A stretch of DNA of 64,000 nt, taken from positions 1-64,000 of IMG/VR virus record IMGVR_UViG_3300047510_003155; one strand, written 5' to 3'. Each line of letters begins with the position of its first letter. Positions within the stretch are counted from its first letter, which is position 1. Below the pieces are notes generated by a model. The model was not told the DNA's origin and ran no database searches. It was given only the letters and a program-made list of their open reading frames with translations. The translations under genes were made by a program, and so were the position numbers. Of the stretch, positions 40,385 to 48,246 are shown piece after piece. Source of the DNA: a virus.

Positions 40385-40624
40385 ATGATGGATAAAGAAA
40401 ATCTTAAGTTAATCATCAGAAACCTAGAGTCTCTTGTAGACTGTTTGAAGTCAGAAGTCTATTCTGATGTTAATTCATATAAACCTCAGTATGAGGAGAT
40501 TGCTCCTTATATTGATGATTATGATGAAGTCTTTTATGATGAAGAGGAAGATGATGTATTTGGATCAGTAAGGGTCAACAAAAAATACAAACTAACAAAC
40601 GACGATGATGGAGATGGACTGTGA
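40385..40624 (+). CDS. Acidic hypothetical, 79 aa
   Basis: MMDKENLKLIIRNLESLVDCLKSEVYSD helix followed by a long acidic region (DDYDEVFYDEEEDDVFGS). Two adjacent ATGs. Possibly a small inhibitor or DNA mimic because of charge; speculative. Overlaps thyX by 4 nt. Confidence 0.68.
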   Translation: MMDKENLKLIIRNLESLVDCLKSEVYSDVNSYKPQYEEIAPYIDDYDEVFYDEEEDDVFGSVRVNKKYKLTNDDDGDGL

Positions 40625-41343
40625 AGGACATGTTTGAAGAATTCGAATTTATGAAACCAGAGGTAAAACTGGTGTCTGTTACCCCAGATGCAGAGAAACA
40701 CATGGCGTATTGTGCCCGCGTTTCTAACCCAAAGAATCAGGACAATGAAAGTTTTGATGGATTGCTTAAGTATTGTATTAAACATCAGCACTGGAGTATC
40801 TTCGAGCAAGCATCTATGACTGTAGAAATCAATACTACAAGAGGTATTGCAGCTCAGATTTTGCGTCATAGGTCATTCACTTTTCAGGAGTTTTCTCAAC
40901 GCTACGCTGATACCAATCTTCTAAACGAATCTATCCCTCTTCCTGAACTTCGTCGTCAAGATACGAAGAACCGTCAGAACTCAATTGACGACCTTCCAGA
41001 CTACATGAAGCTTACTCTACTGGAAGATATCCGCGTTCTATTCGAACAGTCTCAGAGGGTCTACAACCGCCTTCTGGAGAAGGGAGTAGCAAAGGAGTGT
41101 GCTAGGTTCGTACTACCCTTAGCGACCCCTACACGCCTCTATATGACGGGTTCTGTGAGGTCTTGGATTCACTACATTGATTTGAGAGCAGGTCATGGTA
41201 CACAGAAGGAACATATGGATATTGCTGAGGCAATTCGTTGTATTTTTACTTGTCAATTCCCAGCAGTTTCTGCTGCTCTTAATTGGAATCGTGATAACTG
41301 TGCTGATTGTGAAAGTATTCAACCATCAGTTCGTATAGACTAA
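40621..41343 (+). CDS. thyX: Flavin-dependent thymidylate synthase
   Basis: 240 aa from GTG 40621 (ATG 40630 possible). ThyX signature RHRSFTFQEFSQRY at 82-95, QHWSIFEQASMTVEI before it, and RSWIHYIDLRAGHGTQKEHMDIA near the C-terminus. Makes dTMP from dUMP using FAD, NADPH (from Zwf/Gnd) and methylene-THF. Confidence 0.96.
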   Translation: MKDMFEEFEFMKPEVKLVSVTPDAEKHMAYCARVSNPKNQDNESFDGLLKYCIKHQHWSIFEQASMTVEINTTRGIAAQILRHRSFTFQEFSQRYADTNLLNESIPLPELRRQDTKNRQNSIDDLPDYMKLTLLEDIRVLFEQSQRVYNRLLEKGVAKECARFVLPLATPTRLYMTGSVRSWIHYIDLRAGHGTQKEHMDIAEAIRCIFTCQFPAVSAALNWNRDNCADCESIQPSVRID

Positions 41344-41346
41344 ATA
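41340..41346 (+). promoter_or_regulatory. Late-promoter-like CTAAATA
   Basis: CTAAATA overlaps the thyX stop, 33 nt before TTG 41373. Confidence 0.45.
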
Positions 41347-41372
41347 CTGACATATAAAATGGAGGAATAGAG

Positions 41373-41615
41373 TTGGCAATTTATCCAATCATTCATAAAG
41401 AAACGGGTGAAAAGAAAGTAATTGAAATGAGCGTTCATGAAATTACTCAATGGTATAAAGACAATCCAGAGTGGCAACGGGATTGGTCTGAAGGATGTGC
41501 GAGTCCAGGAGAAGTTGGAGATTGGCAAAATAAGCTAATCTCCAAAAATCCTGGATGGAATGAAGTTCTTGGTCGTGCTGCCAAGATGCCTGGTTCAAAA
41601 GTCAAAAAAATCTAA
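41373..41615 (+). CDS. Conserved cyanophage protein, 80 aa, TTG start
   Basis: Begins TTG with GGAGGA 7 nt upstream; no ATG earlier. MAIYPIIHKETGEKKVIEMS, then WYKDNPEWQRDWSEGCASPGEVGDWQ, GWNEVLGRAAKMPGSKVKKI end. Common small cyanophage family of unknown role, usually near phoH. Confidence 0.75.
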   Translation: MAIYPIIHKETGEKKVIEMSVHEITQWYKDNPEWQRDWSEGCASPGEVGDWQNKLISKNPGWNEVLGRAAKMPGSKVKKI

Positions 41616-41621
41616 TTACAT

Positions 41622-42377
41622 ATGGCAAGAAGAAAAAGAGTAGAAGACCAACCAATTGGTGTTGGACTTACCGCAAAACAAATGAAGCGTAAGAAACCAA
41701 TCAATGCTGATTTGATACGAGAGATTGAACCTCTTACGGATAATCAAAAACTTCTCTACAAAGCATATGAAGCAAATCAAAATATCGTTGCTTATGGATG
41801 TGCTGGAACAGGTAAAACTTTCATCACACTCTATAATGCTCTCTGTGATGTATTGGACGAAAGAAGTCCTTATGAAAAAATTTATATCGTAAGGTCTCTT
41901 GTTGCCACCCGTGAGATTGGATTTCTTCCTGGAGATCATGAAGACAAGTCCTCTCTTTACCAAATTCCTTATAAGAATATGGTGAAGTATATGTTCCAAC
42001 TCCCCACAGACGCAGATTTTGAGATGCTCTATGGAAACCTCAAAACTCAAGGAACGATTAGTTTTTGGAGTACTTCTTTTATTCGCGGAACTACTCTGGA
42101 TAATGCAATTATAATCGTAGATGAATTCCAAAATCTTAACTTCCATGAACTTGACTCTATCATCACTCGTGTTGGAGAAAACTCCAAGATTATGTTCTGC
42201 GGTGATGCAACTCAATCAGACTTGATTAAGTCAAATGAGAAGAATGGCATCGTTGACTTTATGAAGATTCTTCGGGTGATGCCCTCGATTGATATTATTG
42301 AATTTGGTGTTGAAGATATTGTTCGCTCTGGATTCGTGAAGGAATATATTCTTGCAAAAATGGAAATGAATCTATGA
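41622..42377 (+). CDS. phoH: PhoH-like ATPase
   Basis: 251 aa. Walker A GCAGTGKT at 59-66, Walker B IIIVDEFQNL, sensor MFCGDATQSDL. PhoH family; in cyanophages often under phosphate control, though no Pho box was identified. May act as RNA helicase-like ATPase. 4-nt overlap with the next gene. Confidence 0.95.
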   Translation: MARRKRVEDQPIGVGLTAKQMKRKKPINADLIREIEPLTDNQKLLYKAYEANQNIVAYGCAGTGKTFITLYNALCDVLDERSPYEKIYIVRSLVATREIGFLPGDHEDKSSLYQIPYKNMVKYMFQLPTDADFEMLYGNLKTQGTISFWSTSFIRGTTLDNAIIIVDEFQNLNFHELDSIITRVGENSKIMFCGDATQSDLIKSNEKNGIVDFMKILRVMPSIDIIEFGVEDIVRSGFVKEYILAKMEMNL

Positions 42378-43054
42378 CATTTATTCATCATAATTTTCTA
42401 GGTGATATTGAATTAGAAAAGAAAGAACAGAATGGCATCCGCCTCTACCATCTTCCTGACGGGCAGTGGGTGCCTTCTATCACTTCGGTCACTTCATTTT
42501 ATAATCGTCAGATCTTTATTAACTGGCGAAAGAGAGTTGGACTAGAAGAAGCAAATCGTATTACGAAGAGAGCAACAACAAGAGGAACTGATTTTCACCA
42601 AGTCTGTCAAGACTATCTTGAAAACAAAGAACTGAACTGGGATGATTATCAACCTCTGACAAAGTTTATGTTTCATCATTTGAAACCTGAACTTGATAAG
42701 ATAAATAATATTCACGCAATTGAAAGAACTTTATACTCTCAGTATTTTGGACTTGCTGGACGAGTTGATTGTATCGCTGAGTATGAAGGTGAACTTGCGG
42801 TTATAGACTTTAAAACTTCAGAAAAAATTAAACCAGAAGAATGGATTGAGAACTATTTCGTCCAAGAGATGTTTTATGCATCTGCTTATTATGAAATGAC
42901 TGGTAAACCAATTAAAAAGTTAATCACATTAATGGTGACTCCTGGTGGAGAAGTGAAAGTATTTGACAAAAGAAACAAAGGCGAGTATATTAAACTACTA
43001 GTTCGCTATATTAAAGAATTTGTATCTCACAGTACTAGGCCAGATGGAGAATGA
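42374..43054 (+). CDS. RecB-like PD-(D/E)XK exonuclease
   Basis: 226 aa. YLPSITSV-like opening (VPSITSVTSFYN), RGTDFHQVCQ, GLAGRVDCIAEYEGELAVIDFKTS with catalytic D-x(n)-DxK, and FVQEMFYASAYYEM. Family of single-strand exonucleases (MGME1/RecB). Likely recombination or degradation of host DNA. Confidence 0.85.
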   Translation: MTFIHHNFLGDIELEKKEQNGIRLYHLPDGQWVPSITSVTSFYNRQIFINWRKRVGLEEANRITKRATTRGTDFHQVCQDYLENKELNWDDYQPLTKFMFHHLKPELDKINNIHAIERTLYSQYFGLAGRVDCIAEYEGELAVIDFKTSEKIKPEEWIENYFVQEMFYASAYYEMTGKPIKKLITLMVTPGGEVKVFDKRNKGEYIKLLVRYIKEFVSHSTRPDGE

Positions 43055-43301
43055 GTTAGAGAAAGTACTAGAAAGTAAATTTTTCTGTCCTTCGCGGTTC
43101 GCTCAGGAGATTGAGAATCTCGTTCAGGTGAATATCGAAATGAATTATATTGACGCGATTATTCATTTTTGCGAACATAATAATATCGATTTGGAATCAG
43201 TTCCTAAACTCATTTCAAAACCCCTGAAAGAAAAAATTAAGTATGAAGCAATGGAACTCAACTTCTTAAAAAAGAGTTCCCGTGCAAAACTACCTCTTTG
43301 A
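43044..43301 (+). CDS. 33: Late transcription coactivator gp33
   Basis: 85 aa from ATG 43044. MENELEKVLESKFFCPSRFA, then NYIDAIIHFCEHNNIDLESVPKLIS and LKEKIKYEAMELNFLKKSSRAKLPL, as in T4-like cyanophage gp33, which bridges RNA polymerase beta-flap and the sliding clamp at late promoters. The late octamers in this window are its presumed targets. Confidence 0.85.
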   Translation: MENELEKVLESKFFCPSRFAQEIENLVQVNIEMNYIDAIIHFCEHNNIDLESVPKLISKPLKEKIKYEAMELNFLKKSSRAKLPL

Positions 43302-43304
43302 TGA

Positions 43305-43901
43305 ATGATGCCATTCGATTCTTATAAAACTTATCTGTCCTTGAAGAATCATTTCACCAAGGACAGTTATGATTACTTTAAATATTGTGGTAAAAGTCGT
43401 GCCACTCTTCAATCTTTTTACAAACGAAAAGACCGAATGTGGTTTGAGAAAGTTGCAAGACAAAAAACAGATCAGGAAGTTGTAGATTTTTTTGTTGCTA
43501 ATTTCGTCTCCTGTAATGATCCAGAAACTCTCTGGATTGGTGAGATGATTAAAGAAGGAGAAGATAGATATCAAAATTGGCAAAAGAAAATTCAATCTCT
43601 TTCTTATCTCTTTAAAGAAGAAAGTGAATCTTTATTTGAAGAAAATAAATTTCAAGAAGTTTTTAGTTGTTCCAAAGGACATCCTCCTCTTCTTAAAAAG
43701 TTTCTAACTGGTAAAGTAAGTTTGGAAACACTTGTCATCTACGATAAAATCTTTTCTTACTCAAAGAATTTTGATAAGAAACTTAAGGATCCAGTGTGGG
43801 AAACCGTCAGTCGTAGGGTTAAAAAATATAATCCATTTCTAAATATTGATGTATTTCGGTTTCGTAAAATTTTAAAAGAAATCGTTTTGGAGGGTTCATG
43901 A
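43305..43901 (+). CDS. 59: gp41 helicase loader gp59
   Basis: 198 aa. Helical T4 gp59-type protein: MMPFDSYKTYLSLKNHFTKD, DYFKYCGK, FYKRKDRMWFEKVAR, FVSCNDPETLWIGEMI. Loads the replicative helicase onto gp32-coated DNA. In T4-like phages it is next to genes 33 and 32, as here. 4-nt overlap follows. Confidence 0.88.
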   Translation: MMPFDSYKTYLSLKNHFTKDSYDYFKYCGKSRATLQSFYKRKDRMWFEKVARQKTDQEVVDFFVANFVSCNDPETLWIGEMIKEGEDRYQNWQKKIQSLSYLFKEESESLFEENKFQEVFSCSKGHPPLLKKFLTGKVSLETLVIYDKIFSYSKNFDKKLKDPVWETVSRRVKKYNPFLNIDVFRFRKILKEIVLEGS

Positions 43902-44239
43902 GTTTCTTTAGTTCAGAAGTTGTCCGTGCTGAGATGACTGAAATATCAGAGATGCAAGAAGAAATTTATTCGAACATCTTCAAGTTTCCTACAATGACTA
44001 AGGAAGAACGACTGGATCATGTTGAACTTCTTGAACGTCTTTTAGAAAAACAAAAAGTTCTCTATACGAGAATGAGTTTGTCTGATGACCCCGAAGCACA
44101 GCAGATGAAAGATCGTATTGTTGAATCTGCAATGATGATGGGTATGCCTCCGGGTACTGATATGAATATCATTCTTAACAATATGTCTAGGATGCTTGAG
44201 ATGATGAAGGAACAGATTGACAAGCACGACCCAGACTGA
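43898..44239 (+). CDS. DUF1825-like protein
   Basis: 113 aa. MSFFSSEVVRAEMTEISEMQ, LDHVELLERLLEKQKVLYTRMSLSDDPEAQQMK: matches the cyanobacterial/cyanophage DUF1825 pattern. Helical hairpin; function not known. gp32 promoter begins in its last codons. Confidence 0.8.
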   Translation: MSFFSSEVVRAEMTEISEMQEEIYSNIFKFPTMTKEERLDHVELLERLLEKQKVLYTRMSLSDDPEAQQMKDRIVESAMMMGMPPGTDMNIILNNMSRMLEMMKEQIDKHDPD

Positions 44240-44245
44240 TAGAAT
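44217..44245 (+). promoter_or_regulatory. gp32 promoter
   Basis: TTGACA 44217-44222, 17 bp, TAGAAT 44240-44245. About 60-nt leader before gp32. Confidence 0.82.
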
Positions 44246-44309
44246 ATGGGCTGGACGATCCCTTAAGCAAAGTCCCAAAAGCCAAATCCAATTAATACGG
44301 AGAAATCTA

Positions 44310-45254
44310 ATGTCTTTTTCAGATCTAAAAAAGCAATCCAAACTTGGTTCTTTGACTGCTAAACTAGTCAAAGAAGTTGAAAAAATGAGTGCCACCAGCG
44401 GTGGTGAAGATGATCGTCTCTGGAAACCCGAACTTGATAAAACTGGAAACGGTTTTGCAGTGATTCGTTTCCTTCCTGCTCCTGAGGGTGAAGATGTTCC
44501 CTGGGCAAAGATTTATTCTCATGGTTTTCAAGGTCCTGGTGGTTGGTACATTGAAAACTCTCTGACTACTCTAGGTCAGAAAGATCCTGTTTCCGAATAC
44601 AATCGCAAACTGTGGAACAGTGGTAGCGATAAAGATAAAGAAACTGTTCGTAAGCAGAAGCGTAAACTGTCTTATTACAGCAACATTTATGTTGTAAAAG
44701 ACCCTACCAATCCTCAAAACGAAGGTAAAGTCTTCCTGTTTAAATACGGCAAGAAGATCTTTGACAAGATTATGGAAGCAATGCAACCTGAGTTTGAGGA
44801 TGAAACTCCTATCAATCCTTTTGACTTCTGGCAGGGTGCGAATTTCAAACTCAAAATCGTTAAGAAAGATGGGTACTGGAATTACGACAAGTCAGAATTT
44901 GGTTCTGTTGAACCACTACTGGATGATGACGATGCTCTGGAAGCCATCTGGAAGAAAGAGTATTCTCTGGCAGCAGTAACTGCTCCCGATCAGTTTAAGT
45001 CCTATGAAGAACTGGAAGCACGTATGAACGTTGTTCTGGGTCTTCAAACTTCTTCTCCTGCACGTTCCCGTGCTGTAATGGAGGAGGAAGATGAGTATGA
45101 ATCTTATGCAGAAAAACCGACTGCTGAGAGTCGTGTCGTAGAGGAACTGGAGCAATCTTATGCTCGTTCTAAGTCTCCTTCACTTCCTAAGATCGCTCAG
45201 GATGATGATGAGGATGATGCTCTCTCTTACTTCCAGCGTCTTGCTGAAGAGTGA
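44310..45254 (+). CDS. 32: Single-stranded DNA-binding protein gp32
   Basis: 314 aa from ATG 44310 (AGAAA/CGGAG upstream). LAST-like N-terminus (MSFSDLKKQSKLGSLTAKL), core FAVIRFLPAPEGEDVPWAKIYSHGF, NIYVVKDPTNPQNEGKVFLFKYG, FDFWQGANFKLKI; acidic C-terminal tail DDDEDDALSYFQRLAEE for protein contacts. No Cys at all, so the T4 zinc site is absent. Abuts the convergent gp53 gene with no gap. Confidence 0.96.
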   Translation: MSFSDLKKQSKLGSLTAKLVKEVEKMSATSGGEDDRLWKPELDKTGNGFAVIRFLPAPEGEDVPWAKIYSHGFQGPGGWYIENSLTTLGQKDPVSEYNRKLWNSGSDKDKETVRKQKRKLSYYSNIYVVKDPTNPQNEGKVFLFKYGKKIFDKIMEAMQPEFEDETPINPFDFWQGANFKLKIVKKDGYWNYDKSEFGSVEPLLDDDDALEAIWKKEYSLAAVTAPDQFKSYEELEARMNVVLGLQTSSPARSRAVMEEEDEYESYAEKPTAESRVVEELEQSYARSKSPSLPKIAQDDDEDDALSYFQRLAEE

Positions 45255-45920
45255 TTATTCAAAGAGTCTAATATTATCTCCTTTCTTAAGGTTCTCAGCA
45301 ACATACTGCTGAGAACCTTTTTTGTATGGCATAATCTCTGCAATATCATCAAATACAATACTTAAGTATCTTGATTTGAGAACGTAGATATTTCTTTTCT
45401 TTTCTTCCAACTCAACTTCATACTCGTAATTTGTGACTGGAATCGCAAAATCTTTTGCATCCTTATATTCACCGTTATCATAGTATTGAAGACTGAATTT
45501 TTCATCAACAATTAGACCTTCTGGAATAATTATAGTTCCATTGGAGTCTATAATTTCTGTAGTCTTATAATATTTAATTCCATTATAAAGAGTATTATAG
45601 TCATTGTATTTGTCTAGGACATACTTATCAAATGTTCTTTGAGTCATGGGCCATTCTGTTTTTACGTCAAGTATGTTATTGGAAAGAAGAACTATCCAAT
45701 CTAGGGTTTCATCATCATAAATTTTGAATGCAACATTATCGGGTCTTTCATCTCCAATAATTTGATATTTTTCAAAGTATGCTAGATTTTGAAAAATATC
45801 ATCACGAAGTTTTGCTCTTTTGAAAAGATTTTTTACAACAGTGTAATCTGAAAGATTTTTTTCATCTTTTACTCGATTAATATAAGCGAAGTTTGGAACT
45901 GATCTGAAGTAGAATGCCAT
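45255..45920 (-). CDS. 53: Baseplate wedge protein gp53
   Basis: 221 aa. YIDNVxx-type opening (FYFRSVPNFAYINR), FKRAKLRDDIFQNLAYFEKYQIIGDERPDNVAFKIYDDETLDWIVLLSNNI, and WPMTQRTFDKYV, characteristic of gp53, the wedge initiator that links wedges to the hub. Its 3' end contains the gp32 terminator in antisense. Confidence 0.92.
   Translation of the reverse strand: MAFYFRSVPNFAYINRVKDEKNLSDYTVVKNLFKRAKLRDDIFQNLAYFEKYQIIGDERPDNVAFKIYDDETLDWIVLLSNNILDVKTEWPMTQRTFDKYVLDKYNDYNTLYNGIKYYKTTEIIDSNGTIIIPEGLIVDEKFSLQYYDNGEYKDAKDFAIPVTNYEYEVELEEKKRNIYVLKSRYLSIVFDDIAEIMPYKKGSQQYVAENLKKGDNIRLFE
45288..45323 (+). terminator. gp32 terminator inside gp53 coding sequence
   Basis: Perfect 13-bp stem AAGGTTCTCAGCA / TGCTGAGAACCTT, 6-nt loop, six T on the + strand. 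The minus strand reads it as codons for KKGSQQYVAENLK of gp53. No T-run on the minus side, so it acts only on rightward RNA. Confidence 0.88.
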
Positions 45921-45922
45921 TT

Positions 45923-47296
45923 TTAGTAACCTATTTCTGATTCAAATGTTGTTGATCCCTTACCATAGTCATCATCATAAACCGGTTCAAGTTCTGAGAA
46001 TTGCATTGATATATCGTATTGCGTCATTGCACCATCATAAAAAGTTGCATAGTTTCCTGCAGGAGTATAATTGACATTGAATGAAGTGAGAGCACATTCT
46101 TTGATTTTGTTAATCCAAGGATGTTCTTTTGTTCCTATCATATATTTAATCTCAAATGTGTTAGGTGATTTCAAGAATAGTCCAGTGCTTGCTCTTTTTA
46201 CTGACATTCCTTGTTTAAAAAATCTAATAATATTTCTAATTCTTTTTGCTTCATCTGGTTCTCTAGCAGATAAACTGAATGTAAAGTTAAACCCTCTTAA
46301 ATTTGGACCTTGGAATAAAAGTTCCATATTTGGATTTATAATTCCACCAGTGGTTCTTGTTAGAAGACCTTTTGTTCCTGCTGCTTTATCTGCAAAACCT
46401 GCAGCAAATGCAGTTTTTATATCTTGAGATGCTCCAGTTAAAAGATCTGCAGATGCTTGAATTGCTTGACCAGCTCCTTCTGCTCCTCCCGTAATTGTTC
46501 CTAAAGCACCTGCTGCAGCGATTGCCTGTGCGGCGTTCATTTCATCAGATCCCCATTGAACTGTATTTGAATCTGAAATACTTGGTTGAATTGGGAGAAT
46601 TACTGAACTTCCTCTTCTTTTTCCTTCAGTTGATCTTTCTCCGAAAGGGTCTCCTTTTGCAATTCCAGTTAAATTTATATTTTTTGGAGCATATTCCAAC
46701 ATTGTAAATCTTATATAATCTTGTTTATTTGTATCTAAACCTATTGGGTACTTTAAGTATAGACCTGCTGGATATTCAGAAACTTTTCTTGTTTCACTGC
46801 TGTCTCCAATTGTTAATTTTTTCAAATTATCTTGAGCCTGATTTAAATCTACTGTTTGTTGAGGTTCATTCGTTGCTCCAGTACCTTCTGCAGTTGCTGC
46901 TGCATTCCCATTACTTAGTTGATTTAACTGTTGGGGAGAAGCACCATTTGCCTTTGCATCTATCTGAGCGGTGCTTTTTACTGCATTATTTAAAGCACCT
47001 CCTGGTTGAAGTGATTTTAATTGATCTTGTGTTAAAATATTATTTCCACTTGCGTCTTTTGTGGGAGACCATGATTTTCCTCCATCAGTAGAAGTAGCTA
47101 ATGCTCTATCAGTCTTTCCGCTTCTTGCAGTAACACTGTCCTGAAGAGTTAATTTTGACGCTCCTACTTGACTGTTTGTTATATTGGTTTCTGTCTTTAC
47201 TGTATAAATTGTTGTAGAGTTTCCTATTTTTAACGGAAATGGTTTGCTAGTACTTGTTTTAGAACCTTCAGAATTCCATTGTTGGCTACTAGGCAT
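45923..47296 (-). CDS. 48: Baseplate tail-tube cap gp48
   Basis: 457 aa from ATG 47296 (GGAGGAGAGG upstream). C-terminal tube-like domain: IINPNMELLFQGPNLRGFNFTFSLSARE, AKRIRNIIRFFKQGM, and ALTSFNVNYTPAGNYATFYDGAMTQYDISMQFSE, typical of gp48/gp54 tube-family proteins. A Gln/Ala/Asn-rich N-terminal half is variable. The start overlaps the stop of a 20-codon ORF by TGATG. Confidence 0.88.
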   Translation of the reverse strand: MPSSQQWNSEGSKTSTSKPFPLKIGNSTTIYTVKTETNITNSQVGASKLTLQDSVTARSGKTDRALATSTDGGKSWSPTKDASGNNILTQDQLKSLQPGGALNNAVKSTAQIDAKANGASPQQLNQLSNGNAAATAEGTGATNEPQQTVDLNQAQDNLKKLTIGDSSETRKVSEYPAGLYLKYPIGLDTNKQDYIRFTMLEYAPKNINLTGIAKGDPFGERSTEGKRRGSSVILPIQPSISDSNTVQWGSDEMNAAQAIAAAGALGTITGGAEGAGQAIQASADLLTGASQDIKTAFAAGFADKAAGTKGLLTRTTGGIINPNMELLFQGPNLRGFNFTFSLSAREPDEAKRIRNIIRFFKQGMSVKRASTGLFLKSPNTFEIKYMIGTKEHPWINKIKECALTSFNVNYTPAGNYATFYDGAMTQYDISMQFSELEPVYDDDYGKGSTTFESEIGY

Positions 47297-47358
47297 CAAC
47301 CTCTCCTCCAAATTTCTGAAGGATTAAAGATCTCAATTTTTTGTAGAGTATGAGACAT
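47296..47358 (-). CDS. Possible 20-aa leader peptide before gp48
   Basis: ATG 47358: MSHTLQKIEIFNPSEIWRRG then TGA overlapping the gp48 ATG (TGATG). ATAAATG sits at the start codon. Could couple translation into gp48, or be chance. Confidence 0.32.
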   Translation of the reverse strand: MSHTLQKIEIFNPSEIWRRG

Positions 47359-47375
47359 TTATATGGAGAGGACTT

Positions 47376-47765
47376 TTATTTATTTAGACGGAATTTTCCA
47401 TATTGCAATGAGACTAATTCGTCCAACTCGTTATACTTAACGACGTGAAGTTTTCCGATAACTTCCTCCCAAGTATATTGTCTTGCCTGTCTCCAGTGAA
47501 AATTAAATCCTTTAAATCCCCATCCATAAAGTTCAGTGCAAGCAATTAATGGATGTTGATCGTATTCAATATCTGGTGTTTTTGGGTTATAGATGAAAGT
47601 ATAAAACTTTCCTGGTTCTGGATATAGAACTTCTTCTTTGAAGATATCCATAATAATTAACATGATATCTTCTGGATCTCCACTTCCCAATTGCTCTACT
47701 TTTTTTAAGAGTTCTTTTGTTCTTACTGTTCCAGTTCCTACGTACTTTCCAAAACCTTCTGCCAT
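47376..47765 (-). CDS. Conserved virion-region protein, 129 aa
   Basis: Lies between gp4 and gp48 on one leftward transcript. MAEGFGKYVGTGTVRTKELL; KFYTFIYNPKTPDIEYDQHPLIACTELYGWGFKGFNFHWRQARQYTWEEV. Beta-rich, aromatic. Conserved cyanophage protein in this location as far as I recall; role in tail assembly inferred. 1-nt TAATG overlap with gp4. Confidence 0.75.
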   Translation of the reverse strand: MAEGFGKYVGTGTVRTKELLKKVEQLGSGDPEDIMLIIMDIFKEEVLYPEPGKFYTFIYNPKTPDIEYDQHPLIACTELYGWGFKGFNFHWRQARQYTWEEVIGKLHVVKYNELDELVSLQYGKFRLNK

Positions 47766-48208
47766 TACTTAATACCTAAGTCTTCTTCGGTGATTACTTT
47801 GAATTCTAACATTCTATCCGCACACCACTCTTGTGCCGCTTTCCACTTTGCTTGATTTACCGCATAAGTTTTACATTCGTGCAGATAAGATTTAGTTACT
47901 CTTGACTTTTGTTTTGGTGGGACGGTTTGTTTTTTCGGTTTTACCTCAATCACGTAAGTTTTAATTTTTCCAGACGCTTCTTTAACTTTGATTAAGTAAT
48001 CTGGAAAATATCTATGCACTCTATTATCAACCGGAGACACATACCCTATACAAAACTCTTCAGAAGCCCAAGAAATTATGCTTGGATTGTGGTCGCACCA
48101 ATAACAGAACCTACGTTCCCAACTGCTTCTGCAGATAATATTGTTTGCGTCACCTTGATATTTTTCTGGATACGATGGTTTGTAGATACTTTTAATACTT
48201 TCTGCCAT
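47765..48208 (-). CDS. 4: Head completion protein gp4
   Basis: 147 aa from ATG 48208 (ATG 48217 in frame). YKPSYPEKYQGDANNIICRSSWERRFCYWCDHNPSIISWASEEFCIGY, YFPDYLIKVKEASGKIKTYVIEVKPKKQT: the PD-D/E-x-K-like nuclease fold of gp4 (T4 gp50/gp4) with D and ExK visible. Completes capsid before tail joining. Late promoter at 48238. Confidence 0.88.
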   Translation of the reverse strand: MAESIKSIYKPSYPEKYQGDANNIICRSSWERRFCYWCDHNPSIISWASEEFCIGYVSPVDNRVHRYFPDYLIKVKEASGKIKTYVIEVKPKKQTVPPKQKSRVTKSYLHECKTYAVNQAKWKAAQEWCADRMLEFKVITEEDLGIK

Positions 48209-48237
48209 TTCCAGCATACATAATATAACAGTAAAAA

Positions 48238-48245
48238 TATTTATA
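48238..48245 (-). promoter_or_regulatory. Minus-strand late promoter TATAAATA
   Basis: Reverse complement of TATTTATA; exact T4 late element, 37 nt before ATG 48208, serving gp4-gp48-gp53. Divergent from gp54. Confidence 0.75.
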
Positions 48246-48246
48246 A

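Noticed and set aside
46071-46427. 118-aa plus-strand ORF
   Set aside because: Antisense of gp48; hydrophobic composition is an artefact of the opposite strand.
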